In this document: one piece after another, positions 1 through 8,619 of the stretch
Numbering within the stretch: position 1 is the first letter of the stretch
How the letters are laid out: each line of letters starts with the position of its first letter
NCBI RefSeq assembly: GCF_009915155.1
Contig: NZ_JAABLM010000004.1
Span: 160,705 to 224,704 of the forward strand
Source of the DNA: Flavobacterium ichthyis
Lineage (GTDB): Bacteria; Bacteroidota; Bacteroidia; Flavobacteriales; Flavobacteriaceae
Direction of reading: 5' to 3'
Length of the DNA: 64,000 nt
Made by a program: the position numbers and the translations under genes
The notes under the pieces: model-generated
What the model was told of the DNA's origin: nothing
Databases searched by the model: none
Seen by the model: only the letters and a program-made list of their open reading frames with translations

Positions 1-336
1 ATAAAATTGAAACCTAAAATGATTGTGGCTGGAATTGCCAAGCCAAAACCTTTTTATGATTTTTTAGGAGTAACTAATAATGATGAAATCATCACTTTTC
101 CGGACCATCACGATTTTTCTGAAAAAAATATTCAAAACATTGAAAATAAATTAGATAATAAAATTTTGATTACCACCGAAAAAGATTATGTTCGTTTAAA
201 AGGAAAAATTTCGGCAGAAAAACTATTTTACCTGCCTATAAAAATAGAATTTCTTTTTAACGGTGAGCAATTTGATGAAACAATAAAAAATTATGTTCGA
301 AATAGTACAAGAAACAGTTCAATACATTCAAGATAA
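1..336 (+). CDS. lpxK: Tetraacyldisaccharide 4'-kinase, C-terminal part
   Basis: The 5' end lies outside the window; the frame is open from base 1, so the visible 111 codons are the C-terminal third of the protein. LpxK phosphorylates the 4' position of the lipid A disaccharide at the inner membrane. The visible part has the family's late motifs: a GIAKPKPFYDFL segment, an F-x-DHHDF segment and TTEKDYVRLK near the end. The stop overlaps the next gene by 44 bases, which suggests translational coupling with the purine nucleoside phosphorylase. The ATG at 19 and TTG at 7 are internal codons, not starts. Confidence 0.88.
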   Translation: MKLKPKMIVAGIAKPKPFYDFLGVTNNDEIITFPDHHDFSEKNIQNIENKLDNKILITTEKDYVRLKGKISAEKLFYLPIKIEFLFNGEQFDETIKNYVRNSTRNSSIHSR

Positions 337-1105
337 ACTCAATTTTTCTCCAGAATATGGCGTGATTTTGGGTTCGGGTTTGGGTGGTTTTACCGAAGAT
401 ATTGAGGTAGAATATACTTTACCGTACAACGAAATTCCAAATTTTCCGGTTTCTACTGTTCAAGGCCACAAAGGGGCTTTGGTTTTTGGCAAAATTAACG
501 GAAAAAATGTAGTAGCCATGCAAGGTCGTTTTCATTTTTACGAAGGTTACGATATGAAAGAAGTAACATTTCCGGTAAGGGTAATGAAATATTTAGGCGT
601 CAAAAAATTAGTGGTATCGAATGCGTCAGGTGGCGTGAATCCTAATTATAAGGTAGGTGATATTGTGATTATTTATGATCATATTAATTTTATGCCCGAA
701 CATCCGCTTCGTGGTAAAAACGATGAGCGATTTGGGCCTCGCTTTGTGAATATGAGTGAACCCTATTCTAAAAATTTAATTGATAAGGCAAAAAAATTGG
801 CGCAAAACCTAAATATTGAGGTAAAAGATGGAATTTATCTCGGGCTTCAAGGGCCAACTTTTGAAACGCTTTCTGAATATCGAATGGTTAAAATTTTAGG
901 TGCGGATTGTGTGGGAATGTCCACCGTTCCTGAAGTAATTGTGGCGCGACACATGGAAATGGAATGTTTTGGTGTTTCTGTAATTACGGATATGGGTGAC
1001 GAGAATAACATTAACACTGTTTCTCACGACGAAGTTTTAGAAGCTGCAAAAAAGGCTGAGCCTCAGGTAAGATTGTTAATAAAACAATTAATTGCTACTG
1101 ATTAA
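293..1105 (+). CDS. Purine nucleoside phosphorylase, trimeric class
   Basis: A 270-residue protein of the family that cleaves purine nucleosides with phosphate to give the free base and ribose 1-phosphate. Seen motifs: GSGLGGF at 27-33 (phosphate loop), QGHKG at 57-61, GRFHFYEG at 78-85, NASGG at 110-114, GPTFET at 187-192 and GMSTVPEV at 208-215. The base-recognition segment reads VITD (230-233) instead of the VITN of mammalian 6-oxopurine enzymes, so substrate preference may differ. The start ATG lies inside the end of lpxK. It converges with a histidine kinase gene, with a 4-base overlap at the 3' ends. Confidence 0.92.
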   Translation: MFEIVQETVQYIQDKLNFSPEYGVILGSGLGGFTEDIEVEYTLPYNEIPNFPVSTVQGHKGALVFGKINGKNVVAMQGRFHFYEGYDMKEVTFPVRVMKYLGVKKLVVSNASGGVNPNYKVGDIVIIYDHINFMPEHPLRGKNDERFGPRFVNMSEPYSKNLIDKAKKLAQNLNIEVKDGIYLGLQGPTFETLSEYRMVKILGADCVGMSTVPEVIVARHMEMECFGVSVITDMGDENNINTVSHDEVLEAAKKAEPQVRLLIKQLIATD

Positions 1106-3279
1106 TGACGCATTGACGTGGCGATAATTCTATAAAAATTATCAGGATTAAAGGGTTTGGTCAACACATCGTTCATACCAAACGAAAGTAAATTTTCGCG
1201 ATTTTCGTTGAGTGAAATTGCAGTTAAGGCTACAATTGGGGTTTCGTTGTCAAAGGTTCTGATTTGTTGTGTGGCAATAGTTCCATTGATTCCAGGAAGA
1301 TGAACATCCATCAGAACTAAATTATATTTCTTTTGTCGAAGGGCTTCAATGGCATCTTCGCCATTTTCGACAACTTGACATTTAATTTTTTTCTTCTCGA
1401 GCATTTTACGGGTAATCATTTGGTTAATTTTATTATCTTCTACCAATAAAATTTCCTTGCCTACAAAATCACTATCATTTATGAAAATCTTGTAATCTTT
1501 AATGTCTTCGGCTTTTTTGAAGCGCAAAGAGAAGTTAAAGTTAGAGCCAAGTCCTGTTGCACTATTTAATTTAATTTCGCCACCTAACATGGACACCAAT
1601 CTTTTTACAATTGCCAGTCCTAAACCGGTTCCGCCATATTTTCGGTTTATTTCCACTGATCCTTGGGAAAAACTTTCAAAAATAATGTTTTGTTTATCTG
1701 CGGGAATTCCTATTCCGTTATCTACAACTTCAAAATAAATTTCTTGCTCCGTTTCAGAATCGTCTAGGACTTTAGCCCTGACCAACACTCTTCCATTTTC
1801 AGTAAATTTTAGTGCATTGTTTATGAGGTTTATTAATATTTGTGATAGCTTGGTAGGGTCACTTAATACAAATGCTGCAATGTTGTCATCTTTTTCTAAA
1901 ACAAATTCTACATTATTTTGACTTGCCAGTTCCTTTAATGCATTTTGAATATCATCTAGAAGTTGTTTTAAATTAAACTCAATTTTTTCAATCTCAATGT
2001 TTTCTGATTCTATTCGATTAATTTCCAAAATTTCGTTGATGTAGGTAAGTAAGTAAGTTCCGGAAAATTTTAGAGATTTTAAATATTCTTTTTGAGATTC
2101 TTTCGGGTCTTCTTCAATCATTAAATGCGTAATTCCGTTGATTGCATTTAAGGGTGTTCGCAATTCGTGGCTTACAGTAGAGAGAAATTCAGCTCTGGCA
2201 CGAAGCGCTTTTTCGGCTTTGTTTTTGGCTATTTCTAATTCCGAATTAGAATCTTGCAAGAGTTGATTGGTTCGTTTTTTAATGATGTTATTTTTATAAA
2301 GCGATAAACTTAATAACGATAAAATGGTAATTAATGCTATACTTAAAACAGTAGTTAATTTAGAAACTCTAATTAGTTTTCTTTGTTCGGCATTTTCTTT
2401 GGTTTGTTGTTCGATAGTTTTTAAACGCTCATTTTCTTTAAATTTGTCGAAAGCCACTGCACCATTTTTCTTTTTATTAGAATGCTGGATAGAATCGTGA
2501 AGTTGTTTATGCTTTTTGAGGAAAAAATAAGCTTCGTTTAAGTTTGACATTTTTTCATGAACGTTGCTTAGATTTTCGAAAATAATTAATCGTTGATCTG
2601 TGTTATGTGTAGTAAGGTTTTGTTCTAACGCACGTTGTAAATAATTTAACGATAAGTTGTTTCTTCCAGATTCAAATTCAATAAGTCCCATCTGTAGGAA
2701 CGCTTCGGGTTGTACCTTGTGAACGTCTTGTTCTGCAGGTTTTGCAATAATTTGATTAAAAATTTTAACTGCGTCTTTTTTCTTTCCCTTGGCTTTATAA
2801 ACGATGCCGCGTTGTAAATTTAAAAGGTCTTGAACATTAGGTATTTCTAATAAATCATAGATTTTACCTGCATTTTTAAGTGATAATTCAGCTTTCTCAT
2901 AATCTTCTTTTTCTAAAAAGCATAATCCTAAGCCATAATGGCAAAAGGCTAAATCAGCACTCGGCTCTTCAAGACTATAAAGTGCAATACTTTTGTAATA
3001 ACTTTCAATCGCGTCGTCATATCGTTTTAAATTAAAATATAAACTAGCGAGAAAGGCCTCTGATTCAGCTTCTTTATTGATATTTTTAGAATCTTGTGCC
3101 AGCTGGATAGCTTTTTGGATATTGACATAAGCCTGTTGGTAGTTATTTCCGTTTTTATTAAATGTGGCTACTTGCAGATAATAGCTAATACTGTCCGAAA
3201 ATTTTTGGGTTTTCAAATTTTCCTGACTTAGGGCAATTGTAGTGTATAAAAATAGAAGTAAACAATAATAGCTCCTCAT
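1102..3279 (-). CDS. TPR-containing hybrid sensor histidine kinase / response regulator
   Basis: A 725-residue membrane-bound two-component protein. Domains in order: signal peptide (1-18), tetratricopeptide repeats in the periplasm (about 30-265), coiled region, one membrane helix (about 308-328), HisKA dimerisation domain with the phospho-acceptor His371 in VSHELRTPLNAI, HATPase_c with an N-box (LINLINNALKFTENG) and glycine boxes, then a receiver domain whose phospho-acceptor is Asp658 in LVLMDVHLPG. This TPR-TM-HK-REC layout is common in Bacteroidetes. No separate output regulator lies next to it, so phosphorelay to an unlinked partner is inferred. Signal unknown. Confidence 0.93.
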   Translation of the reverse strand: MRSYYCLLLFLYTTIALSQENLKTQKFSDSISYYLQVATFNKNGNNYQQAYVNIQKAIQLAQDSKNINKEAESEAFLASLYFNLKRYDDAIESYYKSIALYSLEEPSADLAFCHYGLGLCFLEKEDYEKAELSLKNAGKIYDLLEIPNVQDLLNLQRGIVYKAKGKKKDAVKIFNQIIAKPAEQDVHKVQPEAFLQMGLIEFESGRNNLSLNYLQRALEQNLTTHNTDQRLIIFENLSNVHEKMSNLNEAYFFLKKHKQLHDSIQHSNKKKNGAVAFDKFKENERLKTIEQQTKENAEQRKLIRVSKLTTVLSIALITILSLLSLSLYKNNIIKKRTNQLLQDSNSELEIAKNKAEKALRARAEFLSTVSHELRTPLNAINGITHLMIEEDPKESQKEYLKSLKFSGTYLLTYINEILEINRIESENIEIEKIEFNLKQLLDDIQNALKELASQNNVEFVLEKDDNIAAFVLSDPTKLSQILINLINNALKFTENGRVLVRAKVLDDSETEQEIYFEVVDNGIGIPADKQNIIFESFSQGSVEINRKYGGTGLGLAIVKRLVSMLGGEIKLNSATGLGSNFNFSLRFKKAEDIKDYKIFINDSDFVGKEILLVEDNKINQMITRKMLEKKKIKCQVVENGEDAIEALRQKKYNLVLMDVHLPGINGTIATQQIRTFDNETPIVALTAISLNENRENLLSFGMNDVLTKPFNPDNFYRIIATSMRH

Positions 3280-3313
3280 ACCCAGAAAATATTTTTTGAG
3301 AAGCTAAAGTTAG

Positions 3314-4315
3314 TTAATTGTTTTTTGTTAGTAAAATTAAATCGATTAAGCGTGCAGAATATCCGATTTCGTTATCATACCAGCCTACAACTTTTATCAT
3401 TTTGCTCAAAACCGAAGTTAATTGCGCATCGAATAAACACGAATTTTGGTTTCCCAAAACATCTACAGAAACTATTGGATCTTCGGTATAGGCCAAAATC
3501 CCTTTAAGCTCGCTTTCACTGGCTTTTTTAAAAGCTTCGTTTAATTTTTCAATCGAAATTTCTTCGCGTACGTAACAAGTGATGTCCGTTAGCGAACCAT
3601 CTGGGACCGGTACGCGAATCCCGCTTCCGCCGATTTTCCCTTCTAATTCCGGAAAAATTTTGGTCAACGCTTTTGCCGCTCCAGTTGTAGTAGGAACGAT
3701 AGATTGTGCGGCTCCACGAGCTCTTCGCAAATCTTTATGTGGTTGGTCGTGCAAACTTTGGTCGGTTGTATAAGAGTGAACCGTTGTAATATAAGCCTGC
3801 TCAATTCCGCACAAGTCATTGATAATTTTAATCATTGGTGCGGCATTATTCGTGGTGCAACTTGCGTTAGAAATTATTGTTTCCGATCCGTCTAAAATAT
3901 GGTCGTTGACACCTAAAACCACCGTTTTTATTTTTTCGGTTTCCGATGGTGCCGAAAGAATCACTTTTTTGGCGCCACTTTCAATATGCTGGAAAATTTC
4001 GTCGTAAGTTTTGTATTTTCCGGTAGATTCGATTACGATTTCGGCTTCAACTTGTTGCCAGTTGATTTTGGAAATTTCTTTTTCGTGAAAAAAACGGTAC
4101 AACTTTCCATTTACCAAAATTCCATCCTCATTAAAACTACAATCATACGGCAAAACTCCATGAATGCTGTCGTATTTCACTAAATGCGACATCGTTCTGT
4201 TATCGGCAATATCGTTAATCGCCACCACTTCAATCTGTGGATGATTCAATAATAGCCGGAATAAATTTCTCCCGATTCTTCCAAAACCATTGATGGCGAT
4301 TTTTGTTTTTGTCAT
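3314..4315 (-). CDS. gap: Glyceraldehyde-3-phosphate dehydrogenase, type I
   Basis: A 333-residue cytosolic enzyme that oxidises and phosphorylates glyceraldehyde 3-phosphate with NAD(P), the usual family length. The N-terminal Rossmann motif is INGFGRIGR (8-16), followed by AINDIAD, whose Asp35 favours NAD. The catalytic Cys153 sits in SNASCTTNNAAP and the catalytic His180 in TTVHSYT. Flavobacteria often carry two gap paralogues; this may be the glycolytic or the gluconeogenic one, which the sequence alone does not settle. The kinase gene follows 34 bases downstream on the same strand. Confidence 0.94.
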   Translation of the reverse strand: MTKTKIAINGFGRIGRNLFRLLLNHPQIEVVAINDIADNRTMSHLVKYDSIHGVLPYDCSFNEDGILVNGKLYRFFHEKEISKINWQQVEAEIVIESTGKYKTYDEIFQHIESGAKKVILSAPSETEKIKTVVLGVNDHILDGSETIISNASCTTNNAAPMIKIINDLCGIEQAYITTVHSYTTDQSLHDQPHKDLRRARGAAQSIVPTTTGAAKALTKIFPELEGKIGGSGIRVPVPDGSLTDITCYVREEISIEKLNEAFKKASESELKGILAYTEDPIVSVDVLGNQNSCLFDAQLTSVLSKMIKVVGWYDNEIGYSARLIDLILLTKNN

Positions 4316-4347
4316 TTTAAAAAATTCCCTTTTTTGGGGTTAGGGGG

Positions 4348-5220
4348 CTAAAGTATATGTTTTTGTGCTTTATAAGAAGACCTCACTAGAGCGCCACTTT
4401 CCACATGGCGGAAACCTAATTCCAAACCAATTTTTTCGTACTTCGCAAACTGATCTGGCGTAATAAATTCCTTTACTGGTAAGTGTTTTTTACTGGGTTG
4501 CAAATATTGCCCAATCGTCACCACATCTACGTTTGCCGCTCTCAAATCGTGCAAAGTTTCAATCACTTCTTCCTCCGTTTCGCCCAAACCAAGCATAATT
4601 CCCGACTTTGTTCGGTTAATGCCTTTTTCTTTTAAATAACGTAAAACCTCTAAACTTCTGTCGTATTTCGCCTGGATTCTCACTTCACGTGTTAACCTTC
4701 TCACGGTTTCCATGTTGTGCGAAACCACTTCAGGATTGGCTTCAATAATTCGGTCAAGATTTCTTTCAATTCCTTGAAAATCAGGAATTAAAGTTTCTAA
4801 AGTTGTCGTGGGATTCATTCGTCTAATCGCTCTTACAGTTTCTAACCAAATAATCGAACCACCGTCTTTAATGTCATCGCGATCCACGCTTGTTACCACG
4901 GCGTGTTTAATATTCATGATTTTGATAGAACGCGCCACTTTTTCAGGTTCGTCCCAATCCACCGTTTCAGGTCGTCCCGTTTTTACTCCGCAAAAACCAC
5001 AACTTCTGGTACAAATATTTCCCAAAATCATAAACGTTGCTGTTCCTTCACCCCAGCATTCGCCCATGTTGGGGCAACTTCCCGAGGTGCAAATCGTGTT
5101 TAGTTTGTATTTGTCAACTAAACCTCTCAATTCCGTATATTTTTTTCCAATGGGTAATTTCACCTTCAACCATTTAGGTTTTCCGGCTGGTGCAGTTGCG
5201 GTATCTAAAACAGTGCTCAT
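4348..5220 (-). CDS. lipA: Lipoyl synthase (radical SAM)
   Basis: A 290-residue enzyme that inserts two sulfur atoms into protein-bound octanoyl chains to make lipoate. Both iron-sulfur sites are visible: the auxiliary cluster [12 protein letters not shown] (Cys44, 49, 55) and the radical SAM triad CTRSCGFC (Cys70, 74, 77). The C-terminal RSSY (280-283) supplies the conserved Ser ligand of the auxiliary cluster. Length and motifs are complete. It lies 32 bases upstream of gap on the same strand and may be co-transcribed. The start ATG at 5220 gives the normal N-terminus. Confidence 0.96.
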   Translation of the reverse strand: MSTVLDTATAPAGKPKWLKVKLPIGKKYTELRGLVDKYKLNTICTSGSCPNMGECWGEGTATFMILGNICTRSCGFCGVKTGRPETVDWDEPEKVARSIKIMNIKHAVVTSVDRDDIKDGGSIIWLETVRAIRRMNPTTTLETLIPDFQGIERNLDRIIEANPEVVSHNMETVRRLTREVRIQAKYDRSLEVLRYLKEKGINRTKSGIMLGLGETEEEVIETLHDLRAANVDVVTIGQYLQPSKKHLPVKEFITPDQFAKYEKIGLELGFRHVESGALVRSSYKAQKHIL

Positions 5221-5332
5221 AAATCAATTTTCAAACCACAAAGATAACGATTGTTTTGAGAAAAACCGTTAATGCTTTCTTAGTGTAAATTTGGCGAAAG
5301 CCAAAAAAATGTAATCCTTTTTTTAGGAGCGA

Positions 5333-5435
5333 TCCCGAAGTTTATGGACAGGCATATGCAGCCATCTCTATTACCGCTTTCAGCTTTCGGCTTCCGCTTC
5401 GCTCCAGCGCTATCGCCTCTCCCAACGCTTCGGGA
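5333..5435. repeat. Palindrome-rich non-coding element
   Basis: The arms TCCCGAAG (5333-5340) and CTTCGGGA (5428-5435) are perfect inverse complements. They bracket a GC-richer core full of short GCTTTCGGCTTCCGC-like repeats, unlike the AT-rich surroundings. Short open frames cross it on the minus strand but have no start signal and look like repeat translations. Similar spurious peptides recur in Flavobacterium genomes from memory, so I read it as a dispersed intergenic repeat; this needs a genome-wide search. Confidence 0.45.
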
Positions 5436-5480
5436 CAGGGTTGTAAAAAAACTTTTAGGCATTTTTGGATACATTTGGTC

Positions 5481-5510
5481 ATAAAAAATCCTGCCCAAAA
5501 AGCGGCAGGA
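5481..5510 (-). terminator. Intrinsic terminator of the TonB-like gene
   Basis: Read on the minus strand: stem TCCTGCC (5510-5504), 8-base loop, GGCAGGA (5495-5489), then six T residues. It lies 34 bases beyond the stop of the gene ending at 5544. Confidence 0.8.
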
Positions 5511-5543
5511 AATTTCAAACTCAAATAATAAAATCAGGCTAAA

Positions 5544-6380
5544 CTATCTTTCATTAATTTGTACCGTAATCGGCATATTAAAGGCAGTTCTTACATTTTT
5601 TCCCGCTCTTTTTCCCGGAGTCCATTTCGTTTTAATTGATTTTAAAACCCTGATGGCTTCGTTTCCTAAACCATAACCCGGATCTCTCGTCACTCTAATA
5701 TCCGAAAGCGATCCGTCTTTTTCCACGACAAAACTCACGTAAACAGTCACTTTACTCAGTTGCGCAATTTCCGGCGTTCTGAATTTTTTTCCAACCAAAG
5801 CCGTAAAACTTTTGATACCACCCGGAAATTCCGGTTTTTCATCCACCGCAATCATCACTTCGTCGCCAGTTAATTCAGGTCCGTTATTATTAGTTTCGGT
5901 AATTCCTTTTCCGTCACCAGTACCGTTGTCCGAAGTAATTCCTAAACCAATAATGCCGCTGTTATCGCCAACATTTTCTGTGCTTCCGGTTTTGGTTGTG
6001 TTTTGATCAATGGTTGTCATTTCGTTTGGAGTGGTATGATTTTCGGTAATTTTCGTACCTACATACTTTTTTTGTGCCTCCGAAGATTTTTCGGTTGCAC
6101 CAGCCGCTTCTGTTACTTTGGGTTTTTCAACTGGCGGAAGATAAACATCTGTTACCGTAATGGGATCACTAAAAGGATTTTTGTCGATAACCTCGCTTTG
6201 TCCATTACTTTTGATAAAAGTTAGTGAAACTAAAACCCCGCAAAACAAAGTCCCGAGTAGAAAAGCTTTGAGGGTTGTTTTTCCATCATCTTGGCGAAGT
6301 TTGTAAGCGCCATAAAGTTTGTTTCTGTTTTCAAAAACAATCTCATTCCAGCTGTTGTTAAATAAGTTGATTGTTGACAT
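5544..6380 (-). CDS. TonB family energy-transducing protein
   Basis: A 278-residue inner-membrane protein with one N-terminal membrane helix (about 37-57, LKAFLLGTLFCGVLVSLTFI), a long Thr/Asn/Gly-rich periplasmic linker and a C-terminal TonB domain (about 190-275). The domain has the Bacteroidetes pattern EKPEFPGGIKSF, VYVSFVVEKDGSLSDIRV and ALRxxK-like region followed by WTPGKRAGKNV. TonB passes proton-motive force from ExbBD to outer-membrane receptors. No exbB or exbD lies nearby, so its partners are encoded elsewhere. It is single, with its own terminator. Confidence 0.9.
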   Translation of the reverse strand: MSTINLFNNSWNEIVFENRNKLYGAYKLRQDDGKTTLKAFLLGTLFCGVLVSLTFIKSNGQSEVIDKNPFSDPITVTDVYLPPVEKPKVTEAAGATEKSSEAQKKYVGTKITENHTTPNEMTTIDQNTTKTGSTENVGDNSGIIGLGITSDNGTGDGKGITETNNNGPELTGDEVMIAVDEKPEFPGGIKSFTALVGKKFRTPEIAQLSKVTVYVSFVVEKDGSLSDIRVTRDPGYGLGNEAIRVLKSIKTKWTPGKRAGKNVRTAFNMPITVQINER

Positions 6381-6494
6381 AGTGTAATAATTTTAAGTAA
6401 AATCATATCATAAGCAAACCTATTTAACACTATAACGATATAATAGGGAAATTTATTATATATTGTTTAACTTTTTTGTAAGAAGTTTTTAAAA

Positions 6495-6522
6495 ACAAAA
6501 AAAGCAGGCTTGATACCTGCTT
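6495..6522 (-). terminator. Intrinsic terminator of the T9SS beta-helix gene
   Basis: On the minus strand AAGCAGG (6522-6516), 7-base loop, CCTGCTT (6508-6502), then a run of T residues. It sits 27 bases past the stop at 6549. Confidence 0.8.
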
Positions 6523-6548
6523 AGATTATCCTATGGATTAAAAAAAAA

Positions 6549-8009
6549 TTATTTTATCACTAATTTTTGCGTAAACGCATTGTTACCCGAAGTAAATTTT
6601 ATCAAATAAATTCCGGCTGGTAGGGTAGTGGGTAAATGATTTGTTCCAGGATATAATTGGTGTTTGGCAACCAACATTCCATTGGTACTAAAAATTTCAG
6701 CTGTTGCTTCTTCTCTCAAATCAATATTTACAAAGTTTGTGGCTGGATTCGGGTAAATTTTTGGAATAGTGGAGCTAAAATCAGGTGAAGAAAGATCGTT
6801 GCAGCCAAAAGGAGTGAAATTTACCAAACCTAAAGTAGCGTTATCCGCTTGGTGAAAAATTACATCTTCAACATTTGTAGGGGTTAACGGGGTATTTTCT
6901 ATCCAGCAATTATTTAATGCCGTAACCGGATTTGCTGTATTGTTATAAAAGGCATAAATCTCGCCACCATTACCATTATCGGCAAAAATATTTCCTCCTA
7001 TAACTTCAACTCCATCGCCAAGATTGGTAAAGGTAGCATTACCAAAGGCGGTAATTCCCCATAAGTTTCTTCTAATTTGGTTGTTGCTAATTTTGGTGCT
7101 GTAAGAAGTTCCGGCACCTTGCAAAGCAATTCCACTTCCACTTGTCATCGGGTCTGGATTAGTAGTATTGTCTTCAATAATATTTTGGTCAATAATCACG
7201 TTCATATTATAGCCTAAAACATTGATTCCGTATCTGTTGTCTCTAATAGTGTTGTTTTTAATTAAAGAAATGTGTTGTAATGAAGGACTAAAATTAGATA
7301 CGGAAATTCCGCCAGTCATATGTTTTGCACGGTTCCCGATGATAGTGTTTCCAATAATTTTTAAGGTATCTAAACTGCTAGGTCCTAAATTAATTTGTGG
7401 TCTGTTTCCGTTTGAGTCGTTGTTTCCTTCAAGTAAATTGTTAGTGATAATTGGCGAAGCTTGCGCATTTGCCGCAGATCCGATTGCCGGATAATGATTA
7501 AACTTAAATGTCGAGTTATTGATAATGGGTTGTCCGATTGCTAGTTGAAGTGCCGAACTTGTGGTAGTTCCATTTAAATGATAGGAAAGTGTACAGGATT
7601 GCATTTCAAAGTTTCCGGTTGCTACACGAATTCCTTTACCGTATAAAACAGTAACATTTCGCATAAATCCTTCGGCTGAACTTTCAAAAATAATTTCGCG
7701 GTATCGAGCCGTTTCAGTCGCTCTGGTAATTAAGATATTGTTAGCATCGGCCGAAAAATTCCCTTGAATAATGAGTTGAACATCATTTTCCATTAAGAGT
7801 GTTGCATCAGCATCAATAATAAAAGTATCGTTAGCGGCAATGGTTAGATTTTGCGAAAGCGTGTAAGTATTTCCAGAACCCGAAACTGTTCCGGGAGCGT
7901 TGGTGGCCAAGTCGTCTAAACGCCAAGTGACACCTGTGTTAGGGGTGGTGAATTGTGCCGAAAGGTTAGCGGAAATAAATAGTAGTAAATAATGTAATTT
8001 TTTTTTCAT
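6549..8009 (-). CDS. Secreted right-handed beta-helix protein with T9SS sorting domain
   Basis: A 486-residue secreted or surface protein. It has a signal peptide (1-18, ending SANLSAQ), a long repeat-rich centre (about 60-370) with regularly spaced Asn/Ile/Gly turns (NNLLEGN, GNTIIGN, NNTIRDN, DQNIIEDN) typical of a parallel beta-helix, and a type A T9SS sorting domain (about 412-486: IYPNPATNFVNIDL, a GIYLIKF strand and C-terminal KLVIK). Export across the outer membrane by the Por/Gld machinery is expected. The ligand or substrate is unknown. It has its own terminator. Confidence 0.9.
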   Translation of the reverse strand: MKKKLHYLLLFISANLSAQFTTPNTGVTWRLDDLATNAPGTVSGSGNTYTLSQNLTIAANDTFIIDADATLLMENDVQLIIQGNFSADANNILITRATETARYREIIFESSAEGFMRNVTVLYGKGIRVATGNFEMQSCTLSYHLNGTTTSSALQLAIGQPIINNSTFKFNHYPAIGSAANAQASPIITNNLLEGNNDSNGNRPQINLGPSSLDTLKIIGNTIIGNRAKHMTGGISVSNFSPSLQHISLIKNNTIRDNRYGINVLGYNMNVIIDQNIIEDNTTNPDPMTSGSGIALQGAGTSYSTKISNNQIRRNLWGITAFGNATFTNLGDGVEVIGGNIFADNGNGGEIYAFYNNTANPVTALNNCWIENTPLTPTNVEDVIFHQADNATLGLVNFTPFGCNDLSSPDFSSTIPKIYPNPATNFVNIDLREEATAEIFSTNGMLVAKHQLYPGTNHLPTTLPAGIYLIKFTSGNNAFTQKLVIK

Positions 8010-8067
8010 AAATTGAGGAATTTGAAAAGCGAAATTAAAAAAAAATAAAGGAATTTGGCTGAAATTA

Positions 8068-8619
8068 CTAACCTTTTGAGCTAATAATATTTGCCAAAAG
8101 TTTTTTAGCTCGTAACAATTTCACTTTCACATTAGAAAGCGGTTCATCAAGCTGATTGGCAATTTCCTGATAACTGAGTTCCTGAAAATACCGCAACTGG
8201 ATAATTTCTTGATAGGCGGGTTTTAACTCTTTAATATAACGTAGAAGTTGTGCTAAATTTTGTTCTCTAATTAGTTCATCTTCTGCCGAAAGCGAGGTGT
8301 CGGCAACATTATACGCTTGTTTATCATCGGCATCTGTGATATCGATAAACATTGTTGATTTTTTTTTGCGTAATAAATCGATGTGAACATTTTTAGCAAT
8401 GGCAATTAACCATGTATTAAATTGAAAATCAGTATTGTATGTTGCGATTTTATCAAATGCTTTTGCAAAAGTTTCAATGGTAATGTCTTCTGCATCTGTT
8501 TCATTTTGAGTCCGTTGCAGCATAAACCCATAAACTTCATTCCAAAAATAATCAAGCAAAGAGGTAAATGCAACCTGATCGCCTATTTGTGCTTTTTCGA
8601 TTTGCTTGCTTACTTCCAA
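8068..8619 (-). CDS. ECF-type RNA polymerase sigma factor
   Basis: A 183-residue sigma-70 family protein. Region 2 (about 22-90) holds DAEDITIETFAKAFDKI and FNTWLIAIAKNVHIDLLRKK; region 4 (about 125-178) holds a helix-turn-helix, LRYFQELSYQEIANQL. No anti-sigma gene lies next to it; instead the start overlaps the end of the upstream glycosyltransferase gene by 10 bases, so the two are probably co-transcribed and translationally coupled. The regulated genes cannot be told from the sequence. Confidence 0.93.
   Translation of the reverse strand: MEVSKQIEKAQIGDQVAFTSLLDYFWNEVYGFMLQRTQNETDAEDITIETFAKAFDKIATYNTDFQFNTWLIAIAKNVHIDLLRKKKSTMFIDITDADDKQAYNVADTSLSAEDELIREQNLAQLLRYIKELKPAYQEIIQLRYFQELSYQEIANQLDEPLSNVKVKLLRAKKLLANIISSKG

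Noticed and set aside
5285..5308. Terminator TTGGC-GAAA-GCCAA after lipA
   Set aside because: The A-run follows the hairpin on the plus strand, so it would not end transcripts from either neighbour.
5280..5524. Two short minus-strand genes
   Set aside because: No start signal, Arg/Lys/Ser-rich peptides without family, and they lie over a palindromic repeat and the terminator of the TonB-like gene.
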